DNA from: Tahibacter amnicola
GTDB taxonomy: Bacteria; Pseudomonadota; Gammaproteobacteria; Xanthomonadales; Rhodanobacteraceae
Assembly: GCF_025398735.1 (NCBI RefSeq)
Contig: NZ_CP104694.1
Location: forward strand, 1,389,001 to 1,453,000
Direction: 5' to 3'
DNA: 64,000 nucleotides
Numbering within the stretch: the first letter of the stretch is position 1; the number at the start of each line of letters is the position of its first letter. The position numbers and the translations under genes are program-made. Below are positions 23,685 to 33,664 of this stretch, piece by piece. The notes beneath the pieces were generated by a model. The model saw only the letters and a list, made by a program, of their open reading frames with translations, was not told where the DNA came from and did not search any database.

Positions 23685-25928
23685 TCAGGTTTTCGCGCGG
23701 GCAGCCTGCAGTGCCTTGCGCACCGGCAGGTCACGAATGCGGATGCCGCTCGCGGCGAAGATTGCATTCGTCAATGCCGGTGCCGCCGTCGGAATGCCCA
23801 TTTCGCCCGCACCGGCAGGGTCGGCGGTGCTGGGCAGGATATGCACTTCCACATCGGGTGCCTCCGCAGAGCGGAGCAATGGGTAATCGTGGAAATTGCT
23901 TTGCACGACGCGACCGCCCTCGATCGTGATTTCCAGATTGAGCGCGGTCGACAATCCGTCGATGGTGCCGCCGATCATCTGCGCTTCCAGCCCGAGCGGG
24001 TTGATAGGCCGCCCGACATCGCCCGCGCACACGCAACGCTCGATGGTCAGCTCGCCGCGCTTGCCGACCTTCACCTGCATGGCGTGGGCCGCATAGCCGC
24101 CGAAGGTGAAATGGCCTGCGATGCCAAGGCCGCTGCCACGTGGCAGCTTGCGTCCCCAGCCGATCGCATCTGCTGCCTTCTTCAGCACGGCAGCCAGGCG
24201 ACCTGTGTCGAATACCGGACCACCATGCTGGGCGTAGGGCAGCGGTTTGGCGTCGCCGAGCAGCTCCAGCCGCAACGCCAGCGGATCTTTTCCCACGGCA
24301 TGGGCGATCTCGTCGATAAAACTCTGCACGACGAAGGCATTTGCCGTGTGCGCCGGCGCGCGCCAGGACCCGCGGATGATGCCGGTCTCGACGTCGAACC
24401 ATTCCAGACGCAGGTTTTCGATGCGGCCGGCGGGAAAATCGTCCGGATACAGCTCCGCCGTCCAACGCCGGTCGGGGGTGACGTCGGGGCGCCGGTCATA
24501 CTTGGTCGCGCTGGCCAGCTGGTGCAGCCACCCGGTGACCCGTCTCTCCTTGTCGATCGCCGCGCGCAGGCGGTGCACGCCGAAGGGGCGGAACCAGTCG
24601 TGGCGCATATCGTCTTCGCGTGTCCACACCAGCTTGACCGGCTTGCCGCTGAGTTTGGACAGGCGTACCGCCTCGGCGACGAAGTCATTGCTCAGGCGCC
24701 GGCCGAAGCCGCCACCCACGCGGGTCATCCGCACGTCGATCTGGTCGCGGCCAAGACCGGTGATCGTCGCTGCAGCCCGGGAGGCGCCGCCGGGCTGCTG
24801 CATCGGGGCCACGATGGTGACCTTGTCCGCCTCCACGAAGGCGCAGGCGTTCTGCGGCTCCATCGGGGCGTGGGCCACGAACGGGACGTGGTAGCGGGCT
24901 TCGATGCGCCGCGCCGCGGCAGCCATTGCGGCGTCCGTGTCGCCATCGTTGCGCGCCCTCACGCCGGGCGTGCGGAAGAGTCGTTCGCACTGTTCGACGA
25001 GGGCCTTGCTCGAATCCGCTGTCCAGGGGCCGGGTTTCCACTGGATCTTCAGGGCCCGCCGCCCCTTTAGGGCACTCCAGGTGTCGTCCGCGAGGACTGC
25101 AACGCCCGCGGCAAGCGTGTTATCCGACCGCAGCGGCGCACCCTTGACTGGCCCGGGGATCGCAATGACGTCGCGCACGCCGGGAATCTGTCTGGCCAGC
25201 GTGGCGTCAAATTCTCCGACCTCGCCATCGAAATACGGGCAGCGCTCGATGCTGGCAACCAGCGCGCCCGGCAGGGTGCTGTCGATGCCGTAGGTCGCCT
25301 TGCCGGTGACGATATCCTGGGCATCGACCACACGCCGCGGCGTACCGATCAGGCGATAGTGTGCGGGATCCTTCAGCGGCGCCGGCTCGGTTGCTGCCGG
25401 CAGGCGTGCCGCCGCTGCCGCCAGCTCCGCATAGCGTAGCGACCGTCCATCCGCGTGGACCACGCGGCCCTCCCTCGTACGCACGGCGTCGACACCGCAT
25501 TGCCAGTGGCCGGCAGCTGCCAGCACGAGACGACGCCGTGCTTCGGCGCCGGCCTGACGCAAATCTTTCCAGGCCTCTGGAATACTGGTGCTGCCACCCG
25601 CTCCCTGGGGGCCGAACTTCCAGCCGAACTCGCCCTTGGCATCTTTCTGCAGGCCCAGTGGCAACTGTTCGACGCGCACCGATTCCCAGGCCACGTCGAG
25701 TTCCTCTGCAATCAGCATCGGCAGGCTCGTTTTCACACCCTGGCCGATCTCCGGCGCACGCGCGCCGATCACTACGGTGCCGTCGCTCTCCAGTCGCACG
25801 AACAAACCGAGCCTGCCATCCGTGACGGTTTCGGCGGCGTCTTCGGCGAAGGCCGGAACACCAATGACGAGCGCGCCGGCAGCGGTCAGCCAGATGCGCA
25901 GGAAGTCGCGACGCGACACGGTATTCAT
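23685..25928 (-). CDS. Tat-exported molybdopterin hydroxylase large subunit (IorB type)
   Basis: The 747-residue catalytic subunit of a xanthine-dehydrogenase-family hydroxylase, closest in layout to isoquinoline 1-oxidoreductase beta. The start [20 protein letters not shown] is a Tat signal, so the holoenzyme acts in the periplasm. Moco-binding features include [55 protein letters not shown] and the catalytic-Glu region [19 protein letters not shown]. The substrate is unknown (aldehydes or N-heterocycles are family possibilities). The start overlaps the stop of the 2Fe-2S subunit (ATGA). No FAD subunit or cytochrome gene is adjacent. Confidence 0.9.
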   Translation of the reverse strand: MNTVSRRDFLRIWLTAAGALVIGVPAFAEDAAETVTDGRLGLFVRLESDGTVVIGARAPEIGQGVKTSLPMLIAEELDVAWESVRVEQLPLGLQKDAKGEFGWKFGPQGAGGSTSIPEAWKDLRQAGAEARRRLVLAAAGHWQCGVDAVRTREGRVVHADGRSLRYAELAAAAARLPAATEPAPLKDPAHYRLIGTPRRVVDAQDIVTGKATYGIDSTLPGALVASIERCPYFDGEVGEFDATLARQIPGVRDVIAIPGPVKGAPLRSDNTLAAGVAVLADDTWSALKGRRALKIQWKPGPWTADSSKALVEQCERLFRTPGVRARNDGDTDAAMAAAARRIEARYHVPFVAHAPMEPQNACAFVEADKVTIVAPMQQPGGASRAAATITGLGRDQIDVRMTRVGGGFGRRLSNDFVAEAVRLSKLSGKPVKLVWTREDDMRHDWFRPFGVHRLRAAIDKERRVTGWLHQLASATKYDRRPDVTPDRRWTAELYPDDFPAGRIENLRLEWFDVETGIIRGSWRAPAHTANAFVVQSFIDEIAHAVGKDPLALRLELLGDAKPLPYAQHGGPVFDTGRLAAVLKKAADAIGWGRKLPRGSGLGIAGHFTFGGYAAHAMQVKVGKRGELTIERCVCAGDVGRPINPLGLEAQMIGGTIDGLSTALNLEITIEGGRVVQSNFHDYPLLRSAEAPDVEVHILPSTADPAGAGEMGIPTAAPALTNAIFAASGIRIRDLPVRKALQAARAKT

Positions 25929-26392
25929 GCGTCCTCCTTGCGCGCCAGCTCGGCGGCGCGCCGGATCGCCTGCCGGATGCGCGGATAGGTGCCGCAGCGA
26001 CACAGGTTGCCGATGGCGGCGATGGCCGCGTCGTCGGGTTCGGGGGTGGTCTTGAGCAGATCCACCGCCGCCATGATCTGCCCCGCCTGGCAGTAGCCGC
26101 ATTGGGCGACATCCAGTTCGAGCCAGGCCTGCTGCACCGGATGCAGCCTGCCCTCCGGCGCCAGGCCTTCGATGGTCGTCACGCGTCGACCCGCCATCGC
26201 ACTCATGGGTGTGACGCAACTGCGCTGCACCTTGCCGTCGATGTGCACGCTGCAGGCGCCGCAAAGACCCATGCCGCAGCCATACTTGGTGCCCGGCAGC
26301 GCCGCATGATCGCGCAGGTACCACAGCAGTGGCATGTCCGGATCGCCGTCGAATTGGCGCGTGATGCCGTTGATGGTCAGTTCGATGGTCAT
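25925..26392 (-). CDS. 2Fe-2S subunit of molybdenum hydroxylase (IorA type)
   Basis: A 155-residue electron-transfer subunit carrying two [2Fe-2S] clusters. The N-terminal plant-ferredoxin cluster is seen as [18 protein letters not shown] with a later Cys in QRSC; the second, helical cluster as [12 protein letters not shown] and [11 protein letters not shown]. It has no signal peptide and is probably carried out of the cell as a complex with the Tat-tagged large subunit. It is first in the operon and overlaps the downstream gene by four bases. Confidence 0.93.
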   Translation of the reverse strand: MTIELTINGITRQFDGDPDMPLLWYLRDHAALPGTKYGCGMGLCGACSVHIDGKVQRSCVTPMSAMAGRRVTTIEGLAPEGRLHPVQQAWLELDVAQCGYCQAGQIMAAVDLLKTTPEPDDAAIAAIGNLCRCGTYPRIRQAIRRAAELARKEDA

Positions 26393-26572
26393 GGAGGCCC
26401 TCCTGGAGTACCGCCACCGTGCCACGGCGAATACGGCTTTTCCCACGGCGGAGGTCATACGCTCGAACCACTCGGCGTGCAGTGTACTCAGTCCGGCGCG
26501 TGGGCCTGGCGGGCTCTGCCGTGGTGGCGGGGTGGTCCCCGGAGAACGGCGAAGCGATGAAGGAGGGCGACA

Positions 26573-27579
26573 ATGCAAATTCCCGAGTATTGGGCCGAAG
26601 CACGCGCGCAGTCGCGAACGCAGACTAGGCAGTTCACGGTGCGGCGATTTGGATGGTCTGATACGAGTCTTGCCGAGGCACAGACAATGGCGGAGCAGCG
26701 CGCGAATGCCGCGCTCGCCCAGGTTGTTTCCGGGCAGAATCTCCGGCGGCGTGAATCCCGGGAACCCTACGGCCTGAGCCAGGGACTACCGATCCGCGAA
26801 GAGGTTCTGGCCCGCCACGATGAAGTAGTGATCACGCGCAACAGCTATGGTGCGCAGTGCCTGAATACGCCGGACGTCCTGATTGCGGACATTGACCACG
26901 CTATCCCCTTTGGCGTGGTGGTGTCGCGATTGTCATGGCGTTGCTGTTCCTGATGCTGTTCAGCGGGCTGGTGTGGTTGACACAGGGGGACACCGCCCTG
27001 GCTCCGCTGTGGGTGATTCCACTGGGCGTGCTGGCCCTGGCTCTGGCCTGGGTGGCCGCCGCCTCTCTGGTCGAAACAGCACAAGCACGGAGCGTCGCGC
27101 GTGCTGGCGGACCCGAATCGTCGGCGCTGCATCGCATTCGCGCCATTGCGGTTGCCGAGCCGGGATGCCGGTTCCGGGTATACCGGACACCCGCCGGCCT
27201 GCGTGTCATCGCGTTGCACCGTCGCTTTGAACCCGGCGAACCGGATGTCGCGCGGTATTTCCAGCAACTGGGCACGGATCCGCTGTACCGGACCCTATGT
27301 CTGACGCAGCGCTGCTTCCGCGCCCGTCTCACGCCCAAACCATGGCGCATTGAAATGCCACACGGCCTGCGCCCCTCGCACGGCAGCTGGCCAGTGCCAG
27401 ACACGATGCGGGCGGTCCGTGAGCAGTGGGTGCGCGAATACGAGCTGAAGTCGCGTGGGTACGCGGCGTGCGAGTTCATCGAAACCATCGGCAGCGGTAA
27501 CGTGGATGCCATTGCCGAAAAGGTCTGCCGCTTGCACGATACCCTGTCGGGCGCGGAAGATCGGCTACCTATTGCATAG
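26573..27579 (+). CDS. Conserved hypothetical with C-terminal membrane region (frameshifted)
   Basis: The first part, from ATG 26573 (AGGAGG upstream), reads [14 protein letters not shown]...[11 protein letters not shown]...[36 protein letters not shown] and looks like one conserved family. It then leaves frame. Adding one C to the CCCC run at 26905-26908 gives [20 protein letters not shown] and continues without break to a stop at 27579, for a roughly 335-residue protein with two membrane helices and a soluble tail ([20 protein letters not shown]). A single missing base is therefore likely. Function unknown. The tail ends [21 protein letters not shown]6717-like gene follows. Confidence 0.7.
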
Positions 27580-27637
27580 CAACGATGCAGGTGCCGGCGA
27601 ACGGTCTGGTACCGCTGATGCGCCGAAGGAGGACTGC

Positions 27638-27986
27638 GAGAACGCTATTTCTGTCATACATCCGTACAAGACCCAGGGGATCTGGGTATTCGACGATGAA
27701 CGTGTCGGGTTGCAGGAAGAGCCCTTTTAATTCCGGGGCGGACACGCTGATCGAACGGATGGTCGTCGACATCGCCGACGCCGAAAATGGGTTCACCCTG
27801 TTGTTTTCCGCACACCCGTTTCCCGGTTTCCAGCTGCAGCTGGACTGGCAGCGCGCCGATATGAGCGGCAACTGGTATCGCTCGGCAACACTGGACATGG
27901 AAGGGGGGCTGTGTCCGGCGCTCCTGAAATACTTCGACGCGCCACCGGCGCAGCTGTACGCCCAGTTCCGCGCGAGAGCGAAGTAG
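27638..27986 (+). CDS. DUF6717-like protein (frameshifted, non-standard start)
   Basis: Two frames together give a 115-residue protein: first VIHPYKTQGIWVFDDERVGL..EEPF, then NSGADTLIERMVVDIADAEN, FSAHPFPGFQLQLDWQRAD and LCPALLKYFDAPPAQLY. This order matches DUF6717 family proteins. The frames join perfectly if one T is removed from TTTT at 27725-27728. A canonical start is missing: AAGGAGG at 27626-27632 is followed after five bases by GAG (27638), exactly where ATG would be expected. It could be a pseudogene or carry two sequence errors. An alternative ATG at 27615 is in the wrong frame for the N-terminal motif. Confidence 0.6.
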
Positions 27987-27998
27987 TCCTGGTCGAGG

Positions 27999-28949
27999 TC
28001 ACGTGGGCGGGACGCCGTTCGCACCGCAGACGATGACGCCAACGTTCTCACCCGGTTGCGGCCGATAGGCACCGGACAACAGCGCGGAAAGGGCGGCTGC
28101 GCCGCCCGGTTCGGCGAAAATGCGCAGTTCGGTCCAGAGTTTCCGCTGCGCATCGACGATGGCATTGTCGTCGACCAGCACCACGCGTTCGACGGCGCCC
28201 TGTGCGGCGGCCAGGGCGATCGTGCCGGCGCGGCGCGCGCCGAGTGAATCCGCAGCGACGCCGCTCACCGTGACATCCACGGGTTTGCCTGCGGCCAGTG
28301 CGTCGTGCAGGGCGCAACTGGTGCGCGGCTCGACGCCGATGAGGCGCGCCCTGCCGCGATACCAGGCGGCCATGCCGCCGATCAGCCCTCCGCCACCGAC
28401 GGCGACCAGGATGGTGTCCAGATCGGGCACCTGTTCCTCCAGTTCGCGGCCCAGCGTGCCCTGGCCGGCGACCACGTCAAAATCATCGTAGGCGTGGATC
28501 GCGAGCGCGCCGGTTTGCGCCTGCCGGTTCTGGCTGGCCTGCAGCGCGTCCGCATATTCGCGGCCGCCGACGACGACCTGCGCGCCGAACTGGCGCAGGC
28601 GTTCGAGCTTGGCTGGCGCCACGATGTCCGGGACGAAGATCTCGGCCGGAATGCCCAGGGCCCTGGCCGCGTACGCCACGGCCGCGCCGTGGTTGCCGCC
28701 GGAAGCGGCGATGACGCCGGCGGCGGGAATGTCGAGCTGGGACAGCAGCCGGTTGAACGCGCCGCGGGGTTTGAAGGAGCCGGCGTGCTGGAGGCACTCC
28801 AGCTTCAGCCACAAGGCGCCCGCGTGGCCAAAGCTCCCGGCACCCGGCTGGATGACCGGTGTGCGCCGGACATGGCGCCGGATTCGCTCCGAAGCGGCTT
28901 CGATATCGGAACGGCTGGGAAAGAGCGCTGGGGCCACGGGAACCTCCAT
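27999..28949 (-). CDS. Threonine/serine dehydratase-like PLP enzyme
   Basis: A 316-residue fold-type II PLP enzyme, the size of a catabolic (TdcB-like) threonine dehydratase without the ACT domain. Motifs are LECLQHAGSFKPRGAFNRLL (PLP Lys in GSFKPRG), ASGGNHGAAVAYAARALG, VAVGGGGLIGGMAAWY (phosphate loop) and the C-terminal FAEPGGAAALSALL. It probably deaminates threonine or serine to 2-oxoacids, though serine racemase or another dehydratase is possible. ATG 28949 has GAGG upstream; a GTG at 28979 would add ten residues. It converges with the DUF6717-like gene. Confidence 0.85.
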   Translation of the reverse strand: MEVPVAPALFPSRSDIEAASERIRRHVRRTPVIQPGAGSFGHAGALWLKLECLQHAGSFKPRGAFNRLLSQLDIPAAGVIAASGGNHGAAVAYAARALGIPAEIFVPDIVAPAKLERLRQFGAQVVVGGREYADALQASQNRQAQTGALAIHAYDDFDVVAGQGTLGRELEEQVPDLDTILVAVGGGGLIGGMAAWYRGRARLIGVEPRTSCALHDALAAGKPVDVTVSGVAADSLGARRAGTIALAAAQGAVERVVLVDDNAIVDAQRKLWTELRIFAEPGGAAALSALLSGAYRPQPGENVGVIVCGANGVPPT

Positions 28950-29210
28950 CCGATCGGGCCTCGCAGAATAGCGCGGCACCGGCCCGGCGCACCGGCCGCA
29001 TGACGGCGCCAGTCAGTGTCGTTCCACGACACATTCCGGCAGTGCCGCCGTTCCCGCGGGCCTGGCACCCGGGGGCATCCTCCGCGTCCTCGCCCTGCCG
29101 GTGCGGACGGCTTGTGTGCTGGGCTGCCCCGATGTAAACAATGGTACGGCCGGGGTCGTTCTGGCCCGGTTTCTGCAGTGGTTGACGGCACTTCCGCGGC
29201 TGACACCCCC

Positions 29211-29531
29211 ATGGACCGACTCGACGAGCTTCGTCATCGCTACGCGAAATCCCTGCCGCAGAAAGGCCGGGACCTCGATGCGGCATGGCGGCGCTGGCTG
29301 GCGTCCCTGGAGGATCGCGACGCGCTGGCAGACCTGCACCAGCATGTCCACCGCCTCAGCGGTTCCGCACCGGCCTACGGCTTTGAAGACCTCGGTGCAC
29401 TCGCCCAGCCGCTGGACGCCATGTTTGCCGAGTGGATCAACGCCGATCCCGCGCAGCGGCTGCCCGCGCGGGCGCTGGCCGACCGCATGGCGTCGCGGAT
29501 GCAGGCGCTGGTGCAGGCCCTGGCGTTCTAG
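29211..29531 (+). CDS. HPt (histidine phosphotransfer) domain protein
   Basis: A 106-residue all-helical protein consisting of a single HPt domain. The phosphorylatable His lies in LHQHVHRLSGSAPAYGFEDLG, the classical HxxxGSAxxxG-type context, followed by an amphipathic helix (LAQPLDAMFAEWINADP). It would carry phosphate between a hybrid sensor kinase and a response regulator, but no kinase is next to it. Start ATG 29211 has no strong Shine-Dalgarno, so the exact start is slightly uncertain. Confidence 0.85.
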   Translation: MDRLDELRHRYAKSLPQKGRDLDAAWRRWLASLEDRDALADLHQHVHRLSGSAPAYGFEDLGALAQPLDAMFAEWINADPAQRLPARALADRMASRMQALVQALAF

Positions 29532-29625
29532 GGCCGGCTGGCCGGCACGGTCATGCCGGCGGTATCCTTGGCGTTTTCCCCGGTGGCGCCTTCGTTCGCA
29601 CCGTCGGCCAAGGCGTGAGGTTTAC

Positions 29626-30545
29626 ATGAGTACATTTCCACCCGTATCCCTGGTCGGCGTGCCGACGGACATCGGCGCCGGACATCGTGGCGCGTCGATG
29701 GGGCCGGAGGCGCTGCGCGTCGCTGGTATCGGCCAGGCGCTGCAGGAACGCGGCCTCACCGTGATCGACCGCGGCAATCTCATCGGTCCGATGAATCCCT
29801 GGCAACCCCCTCGGACGGTTATCGCCACCTGGACGAGGTCGTCACCTGGAATCGCCTGGTGTACGAGGCGATCTATGCGGAACTGGGGCAGGGCAACCTG
29901 CCGGTCATGCTCGGCGGCGACCACTGCCTGGCCATGGGCTCGATCATGGCCGTGGCGCGCTGGTGCCGCGAGCAGAACAAGAAACTGCGCGTGATGTGGC
30001 TGGACGCCCACGCGGATTTCAACACCAACGTCATTACGCCGTCCGGCAACATCCACGGTATGCCGGTGGCGTGCCTGTGCGGGTATGGACCGTCGGTGCT
30101 GACCGAACTGGCCGGCGCCGCGCCCGCGGTGCGCGCGGATGAGATCCGCCAGATCGGCATCCGTTCTGTCGACCCGGGCGAGAAGAAGCTGGTCCGTGAC
30201 GCGGGACTCGACATCTACGACATGCGCTATATCGATGAGGTCGGCGTCAAGCGGGCGATGGAGGAAGCGCTCGAAGGCGTGGACGAAAACACGCACCTGC
30301 ACGTGAGTTTCGACGTGGACTTCCTGGATCCCTCTATCGCGCCCGGCGTCGGCACGCGCGTGAAGGGTGGGCCGAACTACCGCGAAGCCCAGCTGGTGAT
30401 GGAGATGATGGCCGATACCGGGCGCGTGGGTTCGCTGGATGTGGTGGAGCTCAATCCCGCCTTCGACAAGCGCAACCAGACGGCCAAACTGGCCGTCGAC
30501 CTGGTGGAAAGCCTGTTCGGCAAGTCGACCCTGATGCGCGACTGA
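29626..30545 (+). CDS. rocF: Arginase (frameshifted)
   Basis: Hydrolyses arginine to ornithine and urea with a binuclear manganese site. The N-terminal part from ATG 29626 (STFPPVSLVGVPTDIGAGHR, GPEALRVAGIGQAL) runs to WQPP and then loses frame. Adding one C to CCCCC at 29806-29810 gives WQPPSDGYRHLDEVVTWNRL and joins the rest, about 306 residues in all. Metal ligands are complete: MLGGDHCLAMGS, MWLDAHADFNT and SFDVDFLDPS, plus the C-terminal DVVELNPAFDKRNQTA. The disruption is a single homopolymer base, so sequence error is likely. A terminator follows. Confidence 0.9.
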
Positions 30546-30572
30546 CCCGCGTCACCGCAGCCCTGGAATGCG

Positions 30573-30597
30573 AAAGCGCCGGCCTTGCCGGCGCTTT
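30573..30597. terminator. Terminator after arginase
   Basis: AAAGCGCCGGC / GCCGGCGCTTT, an 11-bp perfect stem with CTT loop, placed between the convergent arginase and exported-protein genes. Flanking A and T runs within the stem make it plausible in both directions. Confidence 0.8.
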
Positions 30598-30617
30598 GCG
30601 TTTGTGCGGTGAGCCGA

Positions 30618-31442
30618 TCAGCGGTGGGTCGGCGGATCCGGCGTGAATCCGTTCGGGAACGGATCGGGTTCGCGCGGATGGCGCGGCGGCCGTGGGACGA
30701 TGCCACGCGAGGCGAGATTGGCGTAGGAGTCGTACCAGATCGACACGACTTCATACGGATGGCGGCTGTCGCGCTCGAACGTGGTGTAGCTGGCGTGGCT
30801 GGATTCGCGCGCGCCATGGCCGGTGCCCAGGGATTCGCGCTGGCGCCGTGCACCTTCCTCCGCACGGGCCATGTCGGCACTCGCCCCTGCCGTTGCGGGT
30901 GCCTGCGCCGTCGGGGCTGCCGCTGACTTCGGGGCCGAGCGCTCCGCGGCGATCTTGTCGTCGCGATAAACCGGCGGCGGTGGCGGTGGCGGTGGGACAT
31001 ACCGTTCACGGTAGGCCGCCACGCCGATCACGCCGACATTGTTGGGGCGGCCGGTCTGCGCGGCATAGGAATCGCGCAGCCGGGTGAATTCGAACTGGGC
31101 GATTTCGTTCATGTTCTTGCGCCAGCCGGCGATCTCGGTGCTCTCGTACGGGCCGAGCACGTAACCGGACTGATCCGGCGCAGCCGTCTGGCCGCTGATC
31201 GCATTGACGCCGTCCACGGACAGCACGGCGAGCACCCGCTCGCCGGTGCGATTGACGATGCGCACCGCATAGCGGTGGCCCGGCGTGCCGGCGACATACT
31301 CCTTGCCGCGGGCGGGGTAGAGCGGCAGCGTGGCACCGGAGTCGCGGTCCACGATGGAAACATCGACCAGCACGCCGGCCTGGGCCGCCGTACCGAGTGA
31401 GGCCAGGGGAAGCAGGGCGGCGAGGAGGTGACGCAGTTTCAT
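30618..31442 (-). CDS. Exported protein with polyproline linker
   Basis: A 274-residue protein. MKLRHLLAALLPLASLGTAAQA is a clean signal peptide. Residues about 25-150 form a beta-rich domain (VLVDVSIVDRDSGATLPLYP, YAVRIVNRTGERVLAVLSVD, YESTEIAGWR, VGVIGVAAYRERY). An eight-proline stretch follows at about 154-161, then an Ala/Pro-rich low-complexity linker, and a C-terminal segment (ASYTTFERDSRHPYEVVSIW) ending rich in Pro and Arg. The beta domain and GVAAY element resemble envelope proteins of unknown role seen in proteobacteria. The frame is open upstream of ATG 31442, but the signal peptide decides the start. Confidence 0.75.
   Translation of the reverse strand: MKLRHLLAALLPLASLGTAAQAGVLVDVSIVDRDSGATLPLYPARGKEYVAGTPGHRYAVRIVNRTGERVLAVLSVDGVNAISGQTAAPDQSGYVLGPYESTEIAGWRKNMNEIAQFEFTRLRDSYAAQTGRPNNVGVIGVAAYRERYVPPPPPPPPVYRDDKIAAERSAPKSAAAPTAQAPATAGASADMARAEEGARRQRESLGTGHGARESSHASYTTFERDSRHPYEVVSIWYDSYANLASRGIVPRPPRHPREPDPFPNGFTPDPPTHR
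30972..30995 (-). repeat. Proline-codon repeat
   Basis: Twenty-four bases coding for eight prolines, mostly alternating CCA/CCG in the exported protein. It is a low-complexity repeat that could vary in length between strains. Confidence 0.8.
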
Positions 31443-31702
31443 GGCAGGCTCCGGGCGGTTTGCGATGGGGATTGCGTGTGGCTGGAACGCCCGCGCAGCA
31501 TCAACGGGGTTACCAACGGCGGGGGGCGATCTTTCCGAACGGTTCAGCCTGGGCAGCCGGTACGGCGTGCGCGAACGCGGGATATCCGGTTGTCGGCCGC
31601 GATGGCGCCGAATACGATTGCCGATTCGCATGACGCCCGGCTGGCTCGCGGCGCGTGCCACCTTCCGCCAGGCGATCGCATCGCCACGAACGAGATCAAC
31701 GC
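31443..31702. other. Divergent promoter region (exported protein / trpS)
   Basis: About 260 bp between divergent genes. I saw no RNA element, T-box or clear leader peptide with Trp codons, so no attenuator for trpS is claimed. Confidence 0.4.
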
Positions 31703-33087
31703 ATGAAAACCCGTGTCCTGACAGGCATCACGACGACCGGCACGCCTCACCTGGGCAATTACGTCGGTGCGATCCGGCCGGCGATTGCCGCCAGCCGCGG
31801 TGCCGATGTCGAGTCGTACTACTTCATGGCGGACTATCATGCCCTGATCAAGTGCGATGACCCGGCCCGCATCGCACGGTCACGCCTGGAAATTGCCGCC
31901 ACCTGGCTGGCCTGCGGGCTGGATCCGGAAAAAGTTCACTTCTACCGCCAGTCGGACATCCCCGAAATTCCCGAACTGACCTGGCTCCTCACCTGCGTGA
32001 CCGCGAAGGGGCTGATGAATCGCGCCCATGCCTACAAGGCATCGGTGGACCAGAATGTCGCGGCCAACGAGGACCCGGACGCCGGCATCACGATGGGCCT
32101 GTACAGCTATCCGATCCTGATGGCTGCCGACATCCTGATGTTCAACGCGCACAAGGTGCCGGTCGGCCGCGACCAGATCCAGCACATCGAGATGGCACGC
32201 GACGTGGCCGCGCGTTTCAATCATCTTTTTGGCGCCGGACGCGAGTATTTCGTGCTGCCTGAGGCAGTGATCGAAGAGAGCGTGGCGACACTGCCGGGCC
32301 TCGATGGCCGCAAGATGTCCAAGAGCTACGACAACACGATCCCGCTGTTCGAAGGCGGCGCGAAGCGCCTGAGGGAAACCATCGCGCGCATCGTCACCGA
32401 CTCGAAGCTGCCCGGAGAACCCAAGGACGCCGACGCCTCGCACCTGTTGACCCTGTTCCAGGCATTCGGCAGCGCGGAGGAAACCGCCGCCTTCCGCGCC
32501 GACCTGATCGGTGGCCTCGGCTGGGGCGACGCCAAGCAGCGCCTGCTGGAGCGCATCGAACGCGACGTCGCGCCGATGCGTGAACGGTATGACGCGCTGA
32601 TCGCAAAACCCGGCGATATCGAGGACATCCTCCAGGCCGGCGCGAAAAAACGCGCGCGATCGCGACGCCATTCTTGGAATCGCTGCGTGAAGCGGTCGGC
32701 CTGCGCTCCTTCACGGCCGGTCCCGCGGCGAAGGCGAAAGCGGCCGGGGACAGCGTGAAAGTGGGGCGTTTCGTCGGGCCCTATCCGGAGGACGGCGTAT
32801 TCAAGCTCCGGCTGGAGGACAGCGATGGTACGCCGGTGCTGCTGGCCGAAGCGGCGACGCCGAAGGAGATTGGCGAAAAAATGAAGTTGTTGCGATCGGC
32901 AACGGAAGACGCCGTGGAGGTCGACGAGCCGACCAAGGGTGATGGGCATCGAATCGTCGTCAATCGTGTCGAGGCGGGGCGATGGGTGTTTCCAAGCCTG
33001 GTTGACGAGGCGGCGATCAAGCAGAGATTCATCGCTATTGTCGACGCCATCGGCGCTGCGTCGAAGAAAGACAAGAAAGCGGTGTGA
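31703..33087 (+). CDS. trpS: Tryptophanyl-tRNA synthetase with C-terminal extension (frameshifted)
   Basis: Charges tRNA-Trp. Class I signatures are [17 protein letters not shown] (HIGH-like), [33 protein letters not shown] and [15 protein letters not shown] (KMSKS). The frame breaks in AAAAAA at 32645-32650; adding one A gives [20 protein letters not shown] and continues to 33087. The corrected protein is about 461 residues, roughly 110 longer than the common form, because of a C-terminal domain ([19 protein letters not shown], then [16 protein letters not shown]) of unknown role. TrpS is essential and no second copy is visible here, so a sequence error is much more likely than loss. Confidence 0.9.
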
Positions 33088-33364
33088 CGTTCGGAAACAG
33101 GCAGAAAATGCTGCAGCCCCCGCTTCGGCGCGCAGGATGCGCGCCGCGCTTCATTGGACCAAGCACGCTGACGCGCCCGGCAGTGCCGGGCATCGCTTCG
33201 TCAGTGCCAACCTACCGTAGCCGCAATGGGCCGGTTGCCGGCAGCGCAAAGACCGCACGCTCCTTCGATCCGACGGGCCATCGGTGCGTGTGCGGCCATC
33301 TGCCACAGTGGCAGTCACGCTGAGCTGCCCGATAGTGCGTGGCGGTTTCCTACGCGCCCCACCC

Positions 33365-33664
33365 ATGAGCTTGCTAGCCCTCGTTCTGTTCTCACCCTGG
33401 TTTTCCATCCTGAGCTGGGTCTACTGGCGATTTCCTGCGGACCGCACGGGTGATCCGCGCCGTCGCCGGTTTGACATCGCCGCGATCGTCCTGGCTGTTG
33501 CACTCGGTGCGGCGGCCATGCACGGCGGTTACGTCGCCAACATCGGCATCGGTGGTGGCATCTGGAAACAGGTCATCGCCACGCTGTATGGCTATGGCAG
33601 CTTCCTGGGGGTGCTGGCGGTCGCGTTCGTTCTGCGGCGTCGGATCGTGCGTGCCGCGGGTTAA
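33365..33664 (+). CDS. Small hypothetical membrane protein
   Basis: A 99-residue protein with three predicted membrane helices: LLALVLFSPWFSILSWVYW, IAAIVLAVALGAAAMHGGYV and ATLYGYGSFLGVLAVAFVLR. The loop after the first contains FPADRTGDPRRRRFD, orienting it with basic residues inside. Similar roughly 100-residue proteins occur as conserved hypotheticals in Xanthomonadales. Its stop overlaps that of the convergent VOC gene. The preceding 277 bp (33088-33364) carry nothing I can identify. Confidence 0.65.
   Translation: MSLLALVLFSPWFSILSWVYWRFPADRTGDPRRRRFDIAAIVLAVALGAAAMHGGYVANIGIGGGIWKQVIATLYGYGSFLGVLAVAFVLRRRIVRAAG

Noticed and set aside
30638-30660. PNGF near the end of the exported Pro-rich protein as a third IFxNGFQ tail
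   Set aside because: The sequence is DPFPNGFTPD and is followed by more residues, so it is not at the C-terminus and lacks the IF pattern.
31443-31702. Trp leader/attenuator or T-box upstream of trpS
   Set aside because: No Trp-rich leader peptide, T-box sequence or alternative stem pair was visible.
32645-32650. Programmed ribosomal frameshift in trpS
   Set aside because: An A-run can be slippery, but the same one-base pattern occurs in four other unrelated genes here, and no stimulatory structure was identified; a sequence error is simpler.
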